From: Pisolithus tinctorius
Lineage: Eukaryota > Basidiomycota > Agaricomycetes > Boletales > Pisolithaceae
DNA length: 64,000 bases
NCBI GenBank assembly: GCA_024663395.1
Contig: JANFAH010000074.1
Span: forward strand, 180,971 to 244,970
Reading direction: 5' to 3'
Shown here: positions 37,853 to 48,407 of the stretch, piece after piece
Numbering within the stretch: position 1 is the first letter of the stretch
Layout: each line of letters starts with the position of its first letter
Notes under the pieces: model-generated
What the model saw: only the letters and a program-made list of their open reading frames with translations
What the model was told of the DNA's origin: nothing
Database searches by the model: none
Made by a program: the position numbers and the translations under genes

Positions 37853-40800
37853 TTAGATGATGGGTACGGGCTGGGGCCCCCTAGAAGCGTAGATCCGTGC
37901 CAGTAGCTCAACTACTCCAGCGTCTACGTGTTCTTCACCCTCATTGATCCCTTCTTGGTGAGGCTCGTATGGTATTGCTCCTTTCGCGTCCTCATCCACG
38001 TAAGAATCATCCCCCAGCCCGCTGCCTATTCCTTGTTGGGTACCATCTTCATCTGGTTGAACCTGCAATGGTTGAGGTATCACGCTTCCTTGTGAATCGC
38101 CCAACACTGCAGTCTGCGCCATTCCCATGCTCTGACTCGTGGAAAGTCCACCCGCAGCGGATGACCATATTGTGGACGCTCCAACGCCACCGCCGCCTAA
38201 TACGCTGACTCCTCCACCATGCTGCCTGCGTCGTACTGCAGCATGTTGGCTTTGAAGGAGTGCACGATCGTATTCATGAACGCGGTCAGCCACATCTTTA
38301 CCGCCACAGGGGGAAGTTGCATTCTCAGGTTTGGCATTCAGGGTGGCCATCGTACGCCGTCGTGCACTTAGGTCCGCCAAGCGAGTCAAGTATAGGGACC
38401 CAGTTGGGTCAGAGGGATTCCAATCAGGATTGGCTGCCTGAACGGAACTTCTAAATATTATTCCCAAAATAGAACCAAATGACAGACCTTGAAGTTTAAA
38501 AAGCTCTTCTCCATCTTCCCTTCCCGGGAAAGCATTCTCTCGTCCCGTATTCCAGTAGGCGCACCGAACTGCAGCCCGAACATCATCAGCAGTGTCCGCA
38601 CGTCACTACAACTTTCAACTAACCTTGACATTACCGTGTCGTTTGAAGTCAAATTCAGCGAAGCTGCAAACATAGCCTCGTCCTGGAACCCACACGGTGA
38701 AGTCGTGAAAGAAGTCAACGATGGCAGGAGCACATGGGGGTAACGAGAACCACAGGACGAAAGGGGTCGTGACGATGGAGACAATTTCTTGCACGAAGAT
38801 GAGGATCTTCATGGCAAATAGTGCTCCGAATTCCTGGTGGACCTATCACAGACTTGAGTGAAAGCACTGGCAAGATGCATAAACGAAATGGCATACTCGT
38901 TTGGAATGAAGCTGTCCCTTCCATTCGTCAGGCATATAGTGTGTATACTGGATTACTTCAGTCATGAGCAACTCGGGATCGAACACTCTATTGTCCTCTG
39001 GTATCGTTGCACGGAGAGCAGCCAAAATTGAACCAAACACTCCAAGGTAGAACAAGACGGTACGGTGGGGTGTAATCTCAAAGTGGAGCACCAAGTCAGG
39101 GTCGATTACTGATGCAAGAACGAGCACCGCAGCAAAGGACCCAGCGATGAACGCTACAAATCTACGGCGGATATCAATGGATGCAAAATAGAGCGGCACT
39201 CAAACTAACCGCATGATTATAGTCATCTTCTCGTTGGGAAACTGACCAATATACATGCTCGCCAAAGGATACGACTCGTTTAGGCGACGAGTAAAGAGGT
39301 GGGATAATTCATTGAATTCCCGGAACTTCCATTGCGCGTAGGGCGTGTACCGACGACCACCAATTGAAGAAGGATTCTTGTGGTATTCCTAGGGATGGGT
39401 TGTGAGTAGCTATAGGATACAATACGTGGAATGACCCACCTCAAAGTAGCGGAAGAAGGAGTACATGATCATGTAAAGAATAATGAAGGGGGCAAAGATG
39501 GCATTCAGGATACCCATGAAGATAAACCGTCGCCTCAAACTGTTGCGGGTTCAATGATACAAGTATCAATCAGTTAAATAGAGGCACCTACCCTTCAATG
39601 AGGACAGCACGATGTTTATTCTTCAGGAAAACCTTCCTCACGCGTCCACGTTTATCGAACAAAAACTCCATCAAACAAAACCTCAAGTTCCATTCTAACA
39701 CTCTCGTCAACGTTCTCCCGTTGCCTTCACCATTATCTCCGTAGAATGCTCTCTTCAGAATATGGGGGAATGGTACACGCAAATCTAACAAATCCTTGTT
39801 GAACAGCGCAATGAGGTAATTTTCTTGTCGCATAATTCGATTGGCAATGTCGTGAGCATCTAGCGACGCCGTGGTAGGACTCGCAGGGTTGTTGTGGGAT
39901 GCTGATGAAATGGCCGTAATGGGGTTTTCTTCACGGATGGCAGCGATTCGCCGGACGACCTCTGGCCACGAAATTGTTTGAATATCAGCCTAGTGTGTGA
40001 ATGTCAATACCAGAGACACCACTACAACCGATAAACGCAACGCACGTCCGGGATACGCAGTAGGTGGGTGTAGAAATTGTACATGTCAACAAGACGCATA
40101 ACATCAAACACGAATGCTATAATTTGCCAGACGTAGAACGCGGTGAAGAGTAAGAAAACAAACAGCGTGAAGCCAGAAATCCTGAATCACATATTCAGTA
40201 CGACAAACCATTCCAATAAACGTGAATACTTGCTTCGTCACACAGTGGTCGACGACAATATCTGAAAGACGGGTCGCTTTGTGCTGATCTAACAGGCTGT
40301 AGTCGATACAGCCCAATAGGAACGTCGAGAAACCGATAACAAACCCCACTGTCCTATGAGTTACGAATGAGCCTCCGAGAAGAAAGAAGGCGAGTGATAC
40401 CGACAAAAGGTTTAGGCCGCGCGCCAGGGCAATCGAGTATATGCCCTTTCCCTCATAGTACACGTACACCTCTTGCAAGAATGCGTCCAGATTACACACA
40501 TTAACCCAGTTCCATAGCGCGCGCTCGGCGGCGTCCAGTCCACGTAATCGGTACTGAGACGGTTGGTGCTGCAGTGGCACGGTTTGAGGAAGGACGTCGT
40601 CATCCAAATCGGAGGGTCTTGGAGGTATAGACAAAGCTGGTGCTGTTTCGAGGGGGTTGGCAACCTTCCGTGGCAAGGACCTCGCAAAATTGGAATGTAG
40701 GGGCCGTGAACGAGCTTTGCCCTTGTAGGAGTGCGCATTGGTAGTTGGAGACAAGGGCTGGCGCGCCGCCTCTATCATGAAGCTTTGCGGCACCTCTCCA

Positions 40801-41147
40801 TCATCCGAGTCTTGCTCATAAGGTTGGTCCTCCTTGCGAACATTTGGTCGTAGCAGGCTTAGACCCAAAGTATCTTTATCTCTATCTCCGTGTGTAACTT
40901 TGCGCTTCCCATGCGACCCCGGGCCAAACACTCCCCTCCGAGCTCCGTGGCCCGCTTCAATGTCTTGTTCCTCGTCCTCGTTCTCTTCCTTCACAAAGGA
41001 TTGGTTAACTTGCATGTATCCGTGATGTGTTCGTCCGAGCGGGTTCAGCATGTGAAGAAGTGGTTGGGAAGTCGACAGGCCACCAATAGCGTAGGCGGAA
41101 GAGGAAGAGTGATTGTTTCTTGACGATCGCGACGTTGAAGCAGACAT
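37853..41147 (-). CDS. ATG9: Autophagy lipid scramblase Atg9
   Basis: Atg9 is the multispanning scramblase of Golgi-derived vesicles that seeds autophagosome membranes. The start ATG at 41147 gives [19 protein letters not shown]. The long N-terminus is disordered, acidic and basic. The conserved core starts at [20 protein letters not shown] near 40500, with membrane segments ([75 protein letters not shown]). Further Atg9 signatures are [98 protein letters not shown] and [15 protein letters not shown]. The C-terminal tail is Gly/Gln-rich, ending [13 protein letters not shown] near the stop at 37853. About ten introns. The upstream in-frame open stretch to 41300 has no better start. Confidence 0.95.
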
Positions 41148-41309
41148 AAAAAGACAATACAAAATTATTTGATACGACACGCCTACACGATGGCTGAGGC
41201 GCTGGACCGCAGCCAAGGTTTGGGACTCCCCATAATAGGAACATCCACTGTTTCCGTTTGGATAGCAATAAGGCGTACATACATAAAAGTACAAAGACAA
41301 AGCAACAAC

Positions 41310-43996
41310 TCAAACGGTCCCACCTATCACATCAATGCTGCTGGCAGCTCTCAAAACAGCCTTTAACCCAGAGGCAGTGATATCCGAATCATGGCCAATG
41401 CCCCAGGCAGTTGCCTTTTTAGACCTCCCCTCGACCTCGTACACCAACTCCACAAAGGAGACTGCTGTCACCTCCGCACCCTCACCAATCGAGTGTTCGG
41501 AATACTCTCGGATTGACAAGGTTCCCTTGATCTGCGAATGAAGGGCAGCCAGCACCGCCGACAGTGGACCATTTCCTTCTCCTGTGACTTGTTGGACCTC
41601 ACCGTCAATCAGCAACTCGACAGAGATACGACGGCGGCCAGCCTCGGTGAGCTTTTCAAGGTTAAAGGATAAAAGTTCGAAGCGTGAACGGTGTGGGACT
41701 TCGTAACCATACGTCTCCTTGAACAGTTGTGTGAGGCTGTCGTGTGATATCTGGCCGCTTGAGTCGAAGGTGGCACGCTGAACAACTTGGAAGAATGAAG
41801 CCTGAAAGCGTCGCGGCAACTGCAATCCCAGAGAATTAACGATGGCATCTGCGATGTCAGCCTGTCCCGTCGTGGAATTAAAGCCGACATTGAGCTTCAA
41901 TTCAGGTAAGACACGATCACCAATTGCACTGTTCACGGCACTGAGTACAGCCCGCAGACCCGAGGCAGTAATGTCAGAATCGACACCCACACCCCACCAG
42001 GATTGCGAGGTCCCGCGCGCCTCTTTGACATTGTCTGTCGCAGCCACCAGCTCAATGTATGACGCAGCCCTAGCATTTTGACCATCCCCGATGGTGTGTT
42101 CGCTGTACTCGCGAAGAGTAAGGTTTACGTCCAGGTGAACGCGGAGAGCGTCGAGCAGAGCAGATATAGGGCCATTCCCGTCGCCTCGAACAACCCGTAG
42201 AACACCGTCGACCTTGATAGTGCCGTCGAAGTGGCGGTGCTCGTCACGGATCTCTTCTTCATCTACGGGATCAGTCGAGGGCTCCGTAGTGATATTGAAG
42301 GACTTCAGCGCTAGCCTTCCTTCGTACTTCGGGCCACCAAAGTGATAGGTGCTCCGGAATGCAGTTGTTATGTCTTCTACTGTCATTTCCCGGGCCTCGC
42401 GGTCAGCTATGGCTTGAATAACCTGGTAAAATGTTATCTGCATCTTGCGAGGTAAATCGAGGTCGAGATGCTGCTTGACGAGGTATGCAATCCCGCCTTT
42501 ACCAGATTGCGAGTTAACGCGAATAACCGCTTCGTACGTGCAGCCCAGGTCAGCTGGGTCAATCGGGAGGTAAGGCATGCTCCACATCTGCGGTTCACCA
42601 TTGGCGGAGTTACGTGCGTGACGCTGGTTCTGTTCCTCGAAGCCCTTTTTGATAGCGTCCTGGTGAGAACCGGAGAATGCCGTGAAAACGAGTTCGCCAG
42701 CATAAGGGTGGCGGGGATGAACAGGTATGTCGTTGCATTGGGTCACAATATCGATGATGCCCTGAAGGTCGCTGAAATCAAGATCGGGAGAGATTCCTTG
42801 CGTGTACAGATTCAGCGCAAGGTTGACGATGTCGACATTTCCAGTCCGTTCGCCATTTCCGAATAAACACCCTTCGATTCGATCAGCTCCACCGAGGACG
42901 GCTAGTTCCGCAGCAGCGATTCCCGTGCCTGCCGAAGGGTTAAGTGATAAACTTGGCGACAGTTTGCAGCATACCTCGATCATTATGAGGATGTAAGCTC
43001 ACAACTATGTGCTCACGCTCAGATACGTGCGTGCAAAAGTACTCTATCTGGATAGTGTGCAGATGTCAAACAACTGCAAGGATATCAGCCGAGGCCTAGC
43101 ACTTACCTGGTCAGCGTAATGATTGGGAGGAGCTACCTCAACCGTTGCAGGGAGATTGAAAATAATTCTGTTATCGCCAGGGCCTGCCTTCCCCCATACG
43201 GCTTTGACTGCTTCGCAAATGGCAACGGAAAAGTCGACTTCAGTCTGGGAGAATGTCTCCGGACTATACTCGTATCGAAACAATGTACCGTAAGAGGCAG
43301 CGTACTGGTCCGAGAGGTCGCGCACAATCTTTGTATGGGACGCTGCAAGGTCTATCGTCTGCTCTTTGGAATTGCGAAAGACGACACTGCGGAACAATGC
43401 ACATGTTGCGTTGTACATGTGGATGATGACACGTTTTGCGCCGACTATGGACTCGAACGTCCGGCGAATGAGGTCTTCGCGCGCTGGTGTTAAAACCTAT
43501 GATCATGGAGTCAGCCTCGAGCTTTTGACTACGTTCATCCTTACGGACCTGGATCCAGACATCATCGGGAATTTCATTATGTTCTATGAGGTAGCGGACA
43601 AAATTGAAGTCGGTATCACTGGCAGCAGGGTAGGCGACCTCGATCTCCTTGAAACCGCACTTAACGAGCAATCTGAAGAAAGTGAGCTTCTGATCGGCGG
43701 TCATGGGGTTGGCCAGCGCCTGATTTCCATCACGCAGATCGGTGGATAACCAGATGGGAGCCTTTTGAAAAGTTCTCGTGGGCCATTTTCGCCCGTCGAA
43801 CTGGAGGGGGATGTACGGCTGGTACTTTTGAGAAGGGTCGATGCTAGGAAGGACGATATTAGTGTATACCTCCAAACAGATCGACCGACGTACAGCATAC
43901 AACCCATGTCAGGAATCGTTCGTGAGCGGCAGGAACAGCGAAGGATGCAGGATTGAAGGCCGCTAAACCTGACTTGACTGAGTGGACTCGAGTCAT
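41310..43996 (-). CDS. LEU4: 2-isopropylmalate synthase with duplicated regulatory domain
   Basis: This enzyme condenses acetyl-CoA with 2-oxoisovalerate, the first committed step of leucine synthesis, and is feedback-inhibited through a C-terminal dimer domain. The catalytic TIM-barrel motifs are [20 protein letters not shown] near 43740, [35 protein letters not shown], then [20 protein letters not shown] (metal-binding Gly-rich motif) and [20 protein letters not shown]. The regulatory domain occurs twice in one uninterrupted exon: repeat 1 about 42506-41925, repeat 2 about 41876-41334. Each holds GNGP-S, LREYSEH or IREYSEH, and [11 protein letters not shown] or [11 protein letters not shown]. 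The N-terminus is uncertain. No ATG precedes [16 protein letters not shown] in frame; an ATG at 43996 could add an Ala/Ser-rich presequence through an intron ending near 43830. The coordinate of the start is therefore provisional. Confidence 0.9.
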
Positions 43997-44112
43997 TTGT
44001 GGTCACCCAAAACAGTTTTCATGATGCGCCACCTGCCAATCTAGTTTTTGGTGGACGACAGGGGATTCGTTACTGATAACAAATAAATCGATCTAGCCAG
44101 GGTGCACCCGCC
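43997..44112. promoter_or_regulatory. Shared divergent promoter, LEU4 / GUS1
   Basis: 116 bp lie between the provisional LEU4 start and the GUS1 start. A GACTCGAGTC palindrome (43985-43994) with a GAGTCA half-site sits at its edge, resembling Gcn4-type TGACTC elements that control amino-acid biosynthesis genes. The site overlaps the provisional LEU4 start codon, so either the start is further in or the match is coincidental. Confidence 0.35.
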
Positions 44113-46852
44113 ATGTCTCTCACTCTCTCGACGAAGACCACGCCCTTTCCTTACGCCGCGATCGCAATCGCGACCTACACCCAGAAAGCAGACCTGAACT
44201 ACGATGAGTCTGCAACCAGTGTCACGCTGGCTTTGGATGGTGTCCAATACACTGCCGAGGACGAGATAGTATATGCTTTGGTCAAGGCAGGAGGACTGGA
44301 TGCGGACAGCCCCAAAGTAAGCTTTGGACGGTTTGTTCGGATTTTAACGTTACAAGCTAGAATACCTTTGCAGGCAGTGACATATTCTGAATTGGCGAGG
44401 ACACTACCCACTGTAACAGGAGTGCCCGACATCCTATCTGTCCTGGACTCGATCGACAATCATCTCGCTTACCGCACATTCCTTGTGACCAACGACATCA
44501 CCGCGGTGGACTGGCTCCTCTGGGGAGCGATGAGAGGTGACGTACTGGTTTATCATACGTTGCTGTTTGAATATTTATCCATTTTTCTCCTCTTCAGCAT
44601 CGATCAGGGCATTAGGCTTGCTCAAGAATGGGCAGCACGTCCACGCACTCCGCTGGTTTTCTCATCTGGAAAGTCTCGAAACAACCCAGATTGCTCTCGC
44701 GAGCGTCACCGCGGCCAAAGCAAATAAGGCGCGGAACAATAAGACCGCGGCAAGTTTCGCCCTAGGTTTGCAAAATGCGAAGCAAGGTGAAGTGGTCACG
44801 CGCTTCCCGCCCGAGCCTAGTGGATACCTGCATATTGGCCATGCTAAAGCTGCCATGCTGAACCAATACTTCGCGAAGATGTACAACGGGAAGCTGATCA
44901 TTCGGTTCGATGACACAAACCCAACGAAGGAGAAGGTGTTTGTTGTCTTTCTCAAATTATCATCTCTGAGCTCATTTGATGTTAGACCGAGTTTGAGGAG
45001 ACTATTCTCGAGGATTTGAGTTTGCTCAACATCCAAGGAGACAGCATCACACATACGTCGGATTACTTTGACACTACTTACGATCTCGCAATCCAACTTA
45101 TTAAGGCGGGGAAGGCTTATACTGATGACACGGAACAAGCTCAAGTATGTCCGATTCTTTGTTCGCAAACGAATGACTGACTTGGAGTAGATGCGAGAGG
45201 AGCGCGGCAAGGGTATTGCTTCCGCACATCGCGATGACTCAGTGGAGGAGAATTTAAAACATTTCGCCGAGATGAAAGCTGGTACTCCGGAGGGCGTGCG
45301 CTGGTGCTTGCGAGCAAAGATTAGCGTGGATGACCAAAATAAGGCTCTCAGGGACCCCGTGATCTACCGGTGCAACCTTATACCTCATCATAGAACAGGG
45401 TAAGTGGCATATCAATTTCTACTGACCTCGATTATACCTGTGCGTTGTAGGGACCGGTGGAAAATATACCCAACGTACGATTTTGCGTGTCCAATCGTGG
45501 ACTCGATCGAGGGTGTAACACACGCTCTGCGGACGAACGAATACCGCGAACGGAATGCGCAGTATTATTGGATGATTGACGCACTAGGCCTCCGTCCCGT
45601 GAACATATGGGATTACAGGTTCGTCGACTAGGTTCCAAATTCCTGTCAGACATATTGACGCTTTACACTCGAAGCCGCTTGAATTTCATTTATACACTAC
45701 TGTCCAAACGAAAACTTCACTGGTTTGTTGATAGCAAGCTCGTAAAAGGATGGGATGATCCACGGTTTCCAACTATCCGAGGTGAGTCGAATGTACTAGA
45801 CTCTGAATCGTCAGGAGTAACATATGCATTCAGGGATTCGCCGTCGCGGCATGACGGTCGAAGCACTCTCGCAATTCATGCTGGTACAAGGACCTTCACA
45901 AGCCATCGTATCTCTGGAGTGGGATTCTATCTGGGCGATCAACAAGAAGGTGATTGACCCAATCGCACCACGATTGTGGGCTATTGTCACAGACAATATG
46001 TACGCGTGTCCTTCAGCGTGGGTGCACTTGCTGACGGCCGTAGCGTTCCTGTGATCGTCAACGGCGCGCCAGAGTTGCCGGAGGTGAAACAGCTCCCTCT
46101 TCACAAGAAAGACCCAACGATAGGGCAAAAGAACGTTGTGTATACGAAGACTATTCTGATGGAACAGGAGGATGCCGCATCATTTGAGGATAACGAAGAG
46201 GTGCAGCTACCTGGCGCATTTACGGTGTAGAATTTTGACGTGTTTCTGTCAGATCACCCTCATGGACTGGGGAAATGCTGTGGTTCGCTCAAAGACGACT
46301 GGCCCTCACGGCGAGATCACCTCACTTACGATGGACCTGCATCTCGAAGGGGACTTCCGTCAAACCAAAAAGAAGATAACGTGGCTCGCACAACCCACGA
46401 ACGCCAATCCTTTAATAGATATCACCCTTCTTGACTACGACTACCTCATCACTAAGAAAAAGCTTGAAGAAGATGATGATGTGAAGGACTTCGTCACTCC
46501 AGTCAGCGAGTTCCGCGAAGCTGCGTTCACGGATGCAAACGCGAACGCACTCAAGAAGGGCGACATCATGCAGTTCGAGAGGAAGGGGTACTATATCTTC
46601 GACGGTGCTGGAGAAGATGGAAAGTTGGAGTTTATCAAGATACCTGATGGACGGGCTGCGAATTTGGCGAGCAAGGCAGCAGGGAAGGATACTGCAAGTC
46701 GTGAGGCACTTGCCGCTACCCCCAAGACGGCATCGTCGGACGCTGAGCCGCGGCCGGCATCGAAGATGTATGAGGTCGCGAAAGTGTGCGGAGAGCTACC
46801 CACGACTTCTATTTCGTCCAAGATGTATGAAGTCAAAAGTGTATATGAGTGA
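44113..46852 (+). CDS. GUS1: Cytosolic glutamyl-tRNA synthetase
   Basis: This class I synthetase charges tRNA-Glu in the cytosol. The ATG at 44113 gives [19 protein letters not shown], a GST-like N-terminal domain (in yeast this binds Arc1). The catalytic core shows [19 protein letters not shown] near 44800 (HIGH motif), [54 protein letters not shown], and [20 protein letters not shown] near 45705 (KMSKS-equivalent SKRK). The C-terminal anticodon-binding beta-barrels follow ([31 protein letters not shown]). The stop is at 46852. The extreme C-terminus carries a Thr/Ala-rich linker and two copies of SKMYEV (46760-46777 and 46817-46834). About eight introns. The length is normal apart from the tail. 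Confidence 0.95.
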
Positions 46853-46967
46853 CCGGATAAAATAGGTACCGATGTCCGTGATATACAAACCGCATTTGCC
46901 CTTCTCTTTGACTTCTACTTATATACATACACCTGATGACGTCTATTACGTCTCAGACTCTGAAAGG

Positions 46968-48050
46968 CTATGTGAAAGAGCTACACATACAAAGGGAGCA
47001 CCTGTTTGGGTGCATCGGGATTCCAACACCGAGAATCACTACGGAATGCGATGAATGACGATCTGTTGAACGTCGGAACCGTGCACGAGAAAAAAAACTG
47101 ACTTGGGTATCCCACTTAAAAGGAGAAACACATACAGCGACGAGGGAATAGTTACGGATACAAAGAATGGAGGAAAAACAGCGTGAGCCGTACAAAGTGA
47201 ATGGAGAGAAGGGGGTATATCTTGGTGTCCTACAAAGTAGTTCGCCGTAGTCGCCGGCGCAAATTGGCCAGTGATGTGGCCCTCCAAATTTTCGGGCGAT
47301 CATGATCACCTGGGTAAGGATGGAAGCGGCTTCGTCGGAGTACCTCCACCAGTATGAAGGTGACTGAGACATAACAGAATTACAAAGGAATATCCATATT
47401 TCGGACATCAAAATGGACCCACCGATGAGTTCTTCTACTGACACAAGGGGATGGGCTTCGAACTCAAGGTAGTCATGACCCAGCCCCGATATTGGCGCCG
47501 CTAACAAGCGATCACCAACACGTAGACTGTTGGTGTGAAATTGTCCCTTGACTTGGTTAGTGCCATGATCCAGAAGCTGGATAGGTTGAGTAATTCCTCG
47601 CCAGTAAAGGTCTAAGGCAGCGTACTGTGAGTCCTTCAGGCAAGGCCATCCAGAAATACTCTGTATCGAATCGCGTAGGTATTCCGAGAATATTTCCACT
47701 AGGGGGGGACTCGAGAATGAGGACAAGTAAGCGGATAGGAAGGGAAGAACGTACGATAGGATACCGCTCTGACGTCCAAATACGCCCTTGGCAGACATGC
47801 GCTCCTTCCCAATGACAATTTCGATGGGCTGGTAGCCCTTCCACCTTATTTCTGCCACCACCGATCCAGCCTTGTTGCATATGGCGGTCCTGCGGGTGTC
47901 CCTGCAGTCGTCTTCGCTCTCGGTGTCTGAATCTTTATCGTCGCCTCGGATGAAGTGGGGACGGGTGAGGATGGTGTATCCAAGAGCACCAGTCTCTGCG
48001 TGAACAAGTGAAGAGTTGAGAATGTCTGACTTGGTGAATTTGAAAAGCAT
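46968..48050 (-). CDS. DUF6593-family protein (basidiomycete-type)
   Basis: DUF6593 proteins are abundant in Agaricomycetes and have no known function. The ATG at 48050 gives MLFKFTKSDILNSSLVHAET, then GALGYTILTRPHFIRG. An acidic insert is followed by TAICNKAGSVVAEIRWKG and IEIVIGKERMSAKGVFGRQ, the typical beta-sandwich pattern. After an intron the frame gives SQYAALDLYWRGITQPIQLL, then HDYLEFEAHPLVSVEELI. The last part (DEAASILTQVIMIARKF, near 47300) matches the usual terminal helix. The frame stays open to 46968, but the sequence after about 47240 looks non-native, so the true stop may be near 47230 after another intron. The family call is moderately secure; the 3' end is not. Confidence 0.55.
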   Translation of the reverse strand: MLFKFTKSDILNSSLVHAETGALGYTILTRPHFIRGDDKDSDTESEDDCRDTRRTAICNKAGSVVAEIRWKGYQPIEIVIGKERMSAKGVFGRQSGILSYVLPFLSAYLSSFSSPPLVEIFSEYLRDSIQSISGWPCLKDSQYAALDLYWRGITQPIQLLDHGTNQVKGQFHTNSLRVGDRLLAAPISGLGHDYLEFEAHPLVSVEELIGGSILMSEIWIFLCNSVMSQSPSYWWRYSDEAASILTQVIMIARKFGGPHHWPICAGDYGELLCRTPRYTPFSPFTLYGSRCFSSILCIRNYSLVAVCVSPFKWDTQVSFFSRARFRRSTDRHSSHSVVILGVGIPMHPNRCSLCMCSSFT

Positions 48051-48407
48051 CGTGACAGATATGCGGGGAGACGGGAAAGCTCTCGATCACAGGCGACTGT
48101 ATTTCTATTTCTATTTTCTTTCTATCAGAAGGCGTTATGTAAGCATTCTTTGGTCCTGTTTGCAATGTGGCGAGGGGTGAAGAGGGGTCAACACAAAGTC
48201 AAATAAACCAAAGACTAATAGTCTTCAGTGACGACGACGACGGCGACAACGGCGGCCACAGCAACAATCAGCGGCAATAGCGCATTTCTACATATCCGGG
48301 AGGAACTGGCTGCGAGTGGATTTGCTCATCAGTCTACCCGCACGCGTGTTGACAGGGTACTCTTGGTCTCGGTGTAATCAGGCTCCCTTATAGTCCTGCT
48401 TATTGGA
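48051..48407. promoter_or_regulatory. Divergent promoter region, DUF6593 gene / SAP kinase
   Basis: 357 bp separate the start codons. It contains a run of GAC/GGC-type trinucleotides near 48228-48280 (acgacgacgacggcgac). No specific regulatory sites were recognised. Confidence 0.4.
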
